Part shown: positions 5,838 to 8,351 of the stretch, one piece after another
How the letters are laid out: every line of letters starts with the position of its first letter
Numbering within the stretch: position 1 is the first letter of the stretch
Assembly (NCBI GenBank): GCA_021811745.1
Contig: JAJZNH010000111.1
Coordinates: 1-8,351 of the forward strand
Direction: 5' to 3'
DNA: 8,351 bases
Source of the DNA: Acidobacteriota bacterium
GTDB lineage: Bacteria; Acidobacteriota; Terriglobia; Terriglobales; Acidobacteriaceae
The notes under the pieces: generated by a model
What the model saw: the letters and a program-made list of their open reading frames with translations, nothing else
Told to the model about the DNA's origin: nothing
Databases searched by the model: none
Position numbers and translations under genes: made by a program

Positions 5838-7223
5838 TCAGTGAATATTGATCCCCGTCTGCCTCCGGTAGGCATTCATGGCGTCCCAATCTTCGGTGAT
5901 CTCGGGTCGCTGTTCCGACAGTTCGCCCCATGTCACTGGTTTTCGCCAGGAAGGAAGCTCGATCATGGCGATGCAATTGTCCACCGGGCAAACGTTGTAG
6001 CAGAGACGACAGCCCACGCAGTCCTCTTCGCGAACTACGGGTTGGGGGCGCGTGTCCACAGCCTCATGCTTCCCATTCGAGCGCGGATCGTAGGAAAACG
6101 GCTGTACCACCTTGCCTTCACGCGAAACCAGGTCGATGCATTGATGCGCGGCGTCGTTGCATGATACGTAGCAGAGATTGCACTTTATGCACTTCTCCGT
6201 ATGGATGCGGGCCACGGCGCGGAAGGAAAGGTCCAGATCCTTGAAGTCCGAAATGCGATGTAAGCTGCGGCCGGTGACCTCGGCAACGGTCTTGAAGCCC
6301 TTCTCGTCCATCCAGTTCGAGAGGCCGTCGCACAAATCTTCGATGATGCGATAGCCGTAATGCATCACCGCCGTGCAGAGCTGAAGGCTGGAGGCGCCCA
6401 AAAGCAGAAACTGTGCGGCATCCTCCCAGGTGGTAATGCCCCCCATGCCGGAGATGGGCAGGCCCGATTTGATCACCACCTCGTCTGTTGCGAGCGCGGT
6501 TAGCATGTTCAGTGCGATGGGCTTCACCGCGGGCCCGGCATAACCCCCATGGCCGCCCTTGCCGGCGATGCTGGGAGTGAGTTCTAAAGTGTCGAGATCG
6601 ACACCCACGATGGAATTGATGGTGTTGATGAGCGATAGCGCGTTGGCGCCGGCGGCCACCGCCGCGCGCGCGGGCATCACAATATTGCTGACATTGGGTG
6701 TGAGCTTGACGATCACCGGAAGCGTCGCCACTTCCATCACCCAGCGCGTGATCTGCTCGCAGTACTCCGGTACCTGGCCCACGGCCGAGCCCATGCCGCG
6801 CTCGCTCATGCCGTGCGGGCAGCCGTAGTTCAGTTCGATGCCATCGGCTCCGGTGTCCTGAATGCGCAGCACGATGTCGTGCCAAGCCTCAGGTTTTGAC
6901 TCCACCATCGCAGAGACGATGACCGCCCGGTCCGGCCAGGCGCGCTTGACCTCGGCAATCTCGTGCAGATTCACCTTCAAGGGCCGGTCAGAGATCAGCT
7001 CCACGTTGTTGATGGCCAGCATGCGCTGATGGCCGAAGCCCCATGCCCCGTAGCGGTTTGAAACATTAAGCACTGGCGCGCCGATGGTCTTCCACACCGC
7101 ACCGCCCCACCCGGCTTCAAAGGCGCGGTGAATCTGCGCTCCGGAGTTGGTGGGCGGCGCTGAGGCCAGCCAAAAAGGATTAGGGGACTGGATGCCAGCG
7201 AAGTTGATCCGGAGATCCGCCAT
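5838..7223 (-). CDS. preA: NAD-dependent dihydropyrimidine dehydrogenase, subunit PreA
   Basis: A 461-residue catalytic subunit that, with PreT, reduces uracil and thymine to the 5,6-dihydro compounds in the cytoplasm. Residues about 1-310 form a dihydroorotate dehydrogenase-like FMN barrel. ELNYGCPHGMSERGMG (130-145) carries the catalytic loop with N132 and C135; mammalian enzyme has Ser where this one has G134, a change I recall as common in bacterial PreA. SGMGGI (258-263) is an FMN phosphate-binding loop. The C-terminal part holds two 4Fe-4S motifs: C345, C348, C351, C355 and C402, C405, C408, C412. Together with PreT this corresponds to the single-chain eukaryotic dihydropyrimidine dehydrogenase in two pieces. 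The start is ATG 7221-7223, with GAGG 5 nt upstream; a GTG at 7227-7229 overlapping the preT stop would add two residues. Only 2 nt separate it from preT, so translation is probably coupled. Confidence 0.95.
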   Translation of the reverse strand: MADLRINFAGIQSPNPFWLASAPPTNSGAQIHRAFEAGWGGAVWKTIGAPVLNVSNRYGAWGFGHQRMLAINNVELISDRPLKVNLHEIAEVKRAWPDRAVIVSAMVESKPEAWHDIVLRIQDTGADGIELNYGCPHGMSERGMGSAVGQVPEYCEQITRWVMEVATLPVIVKLTPNVSNIVMPARAAVAAGANALSLINTINSIVGVDLDTLELTPSIAGKGGHGGYAGPAVKPIALNMLTALATDEVVIKSGLPISGMGGITTWEDAAQFLLLGASSLQLCTAVMHYGYRIIEDLCDGLSNWMDEKGFKTVAEVTGRSLHRISDFKDLDLSFRAVARIHTEKCIKCNLCYVSCNDAAHQCIDLVSREGKVVQPFSYDPRSNGKHEAVDTRPQPVVREEDCVGCRLCYNVCPVDNCIAMIELPSWRKPVTWGELSEQRPEITEDWDAMNAYRRQTGINIH

Positions 7224-7225
7224 GC

Positions 7226-8351
7226 TCACCTCACGTCGGCCTGCGCTGCCTGACGGTTCAAATCCTGCGCTGCCCTGGATGGCGGCGCGTGCTGCATAAG
7301 CTTTTGATGAATGGCTGCGGCGGCCAGCTTGCCGTCCTCCACGGCCATCACTGTTGTAGCCGCTCCCACGGAGCGGATGCAGTCGCCGATGGCGAAGACG
7401 CCGTCCAGACTCGTCTTGAAATCAGAGTCCACCGCAATGAAGCCCTTTCGGGTTTCAAGGCCCAGAAGCGTTGCCACCGCGGGCTTTTCCTGGCCAACCG
7501 CTTTCACAACCTGATCGGCTTCCAGCACGAACTCGGAGCCTGCAACCGGCGAGGGTGCCGGGCGGCCTGAAGCGTCGGGCTCTCCCAACTGCACACCCAA
7601 ACATTCCAGTCCCGTAACCTGCCCGCTCTCCAGCAAGATGCGCCCCGGCTGCGCCAGAAAGCGGAACTCGATGCCTTCATGGCGGGCAAACTCGTACTCA
7701 TGCCTGTAGCAGGGCATCTCGCGCTCACTGCGGCGGTAGACGATCGTGACGCGCCCCGCTCCCAGGCGCTTGGCGACCGTGGCGCAATCAATGGCCGTGT
7801 TGCCGGCCCCGATCACGATCACGTAGCGGCCTGCTTTCAGGCTGGCCGCATCGGTCTTGCTGGTCTCAAGATAGGTAAACCCATCCAAGGCGGCTTCCTC
7901 ACCCTCGATGCCCAGGCGTGGCGTGCCGCCCAATCCCACGCCGAGCACAACGGCGTCGAAGTCCTTTTGAAGCGCGGCCAAACTAACATCCCGCCCCAAT
8001 TCAACTCTGGTCTCGATCCGTACGCCAAGACCCTCGATCATTCGTGATTCCTCGATAGCCACCTCGATTGGCTCGCGCAGCCCGATAATCCCGTAGGTCG
8101 AGAGCCCGCCTGGCAGAGCGCGCCTTTCAAAGATGGTGACTGCATGGCCCTGCTTGGCCAGTTCGCCGGCGCAGGAAAGTCCCGCCGGGCCCGCGCCGAT
8201 TACGGCAACGGAGCAGCCCGTGGACGCGCCTCTTGCAGGCAGATTTCCGCTGTGCCTCCAAGCGTAGTCCATGGCGTAGCGCTGCAGACGCCCAATGGAG
8301 ATGGGCTTTTGGACGGCGCCCAACACGCACGCCCCTTCGCATAACTCCTGG
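7226..8351 (-). CDS. preT: NAD(P)H-dependent dihydropyrimidine dehydrogenase, electron-transfer subunit PreT (5' end outside window)
   Basis: The frame stays open to the right edge, giving 374 visible residues of a subunit usually near 450. PreT takes electrons from NAD(P)H through FAD to the iron-sulfur clusters of PreA. The first visible residues, QELCEGAC, are the end of the N-terminal iron-sulfur domain shared with GltD, followed by the typical PISIGRLQRYAMDYAW (16-31). FAD-binding IGAGPAGLSC lies at 51-60, a second dinucleotide motif GAGNTA at 181-186 with VYRRSEREMP (204-213), and the FAD-closing AIGDCIRSVGAA at 320-331. The RR pair at 206-207 resembles the NADPH 2'-phosphate site of GltD-like enzymes, so NADPH use is possible. 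A GTG at 8324-8326 could be mistaken for the start, but it falls inside the conserved CEGAC-VL segment. TGA 7226-7228 ends the gene 2 nt before preA. Alternative: another GltD-like oxidoreductase, unlikely beside preA. Confidence 0.93.
   Translation of the reverse strand, partial: QELCEGACVLGAVQKPISIGRLQRYAMDYAWRHSGNLPARGASTGCSVAVIGAGPAGLSCAGELAKQGHAVTIFERRALPGGLSTYGIIGLREPIEVAIEESRMIEGLGVRIETRVELGRDVSLAALQKDFDAVVLGVGLGGTPRLGIEGEEAALDGFTYLETSKTDAASLKAGRYVIVIGAGNTAIDCATVAKRLGAGRVTIVYRRSEREMPCYRHEYEFARHEGIEFRFLAQPGRILLESGQVTGLECLGVQLGEPDASGRPAPSPVAGSEFVLEADQVVKAVGQEKPAVATLLGLETRKGFIAVDSDFKTSLDGVFAIGDCIRSVGAATTVMAVEDGKLAAAAIHQKLMQHAPPSRAAQDLNRQAAQADVR
7229..7232 (-). promoter_or_regulatory. Ribosome binding site of preA inside the end of preT
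   Basis: GAGG on the - strand, 5 nt before ATG 7221-7223, formed by the last sense codons of preT. This supports coupled translation of the two subunits. Confidence 0.6.

Noticed and set aside
5788..5991. 68-codon N-terminal extension of the dihydropyrimidinase frame
   Set aside because: It overlaps the 3' end of preA and shows no family similarity; a strong ribosome binding site precedes the internal ATG at 5785-5787.
8324..8326. GTG as the start codon of preT
   Set aside because: The frame is open to the window edge, and the codons before it encode CEGAC, the expected end of the N-terminal iron-sulfur domain.

Overview
The window is GC-rich bacterial chromosome with dense coding. It holds the 3' end of a class II (B12-dependent) ribonucleotide reductase gene on the + strand and, facing it, a five-gene block on the - strand for reductive pyrimidine breakdown. 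The phylum cannot be proven from the sequence. My guess, from the overall look of the proteins and gene order, is an Acidobacteria-like soil bacterium; treat that as inference.

Layout from left to right. Positions 1-567 are the C-terminal part of nrdJ, with its low-complexity linker and Cys-rich tail. Positions 568-1078 are a visibly AT-richer stretch with a roughly 100-bp imperfect palindrome (614-713), a small unrecognised ORF (762-983) and a second inverted repeat (1001-1056). Positions 1079-1155 are a tRNA-Pro (anticodon CGG) on the - strand with an encoded CCA. Positions 1156-1338 are intergenic, with a GC-rich hairpin just after the last gene of the - strand block. From 1339 to the right edge the - strand genes are, in transcription order from right to left: preT (5' end beyond the window), preA, a dihydropyrimidinase gene, mmsA and a class III aminotransferase gene.

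How the genes fit together (inferred from family knowledge): PreT and PreA form the NAD(P)H-dependent dihydropyrimidine dehydrogenase that reduces uracil or thymine. The dihydropyrimidinase opens the ring to the N-carbamoyl-beta-amino acid. A beta-ureidopropionase, not in the window, would release beta-alanine or beta-aminoisobutyrate. The class III aminotransferase would turn these into malonic or methylmalonic semialdehyde, and MmsA would convert those to acetyl-CoA or propionyl-CoA. The block therefore reads as an almost complete pyrimidine-to-acyl-CoA pathway. Gene junctions are short (2, 50, 64 and 98 nt going downstream), which suggests one operon whose promoter lies beyond the right edge.

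I found no CRISPR array, insertion sequence or phage gene. The least explained parts are the palindromic AT-rich region with its small ORF, and a strong hairpin between mmsA and the aminotransferase gene.
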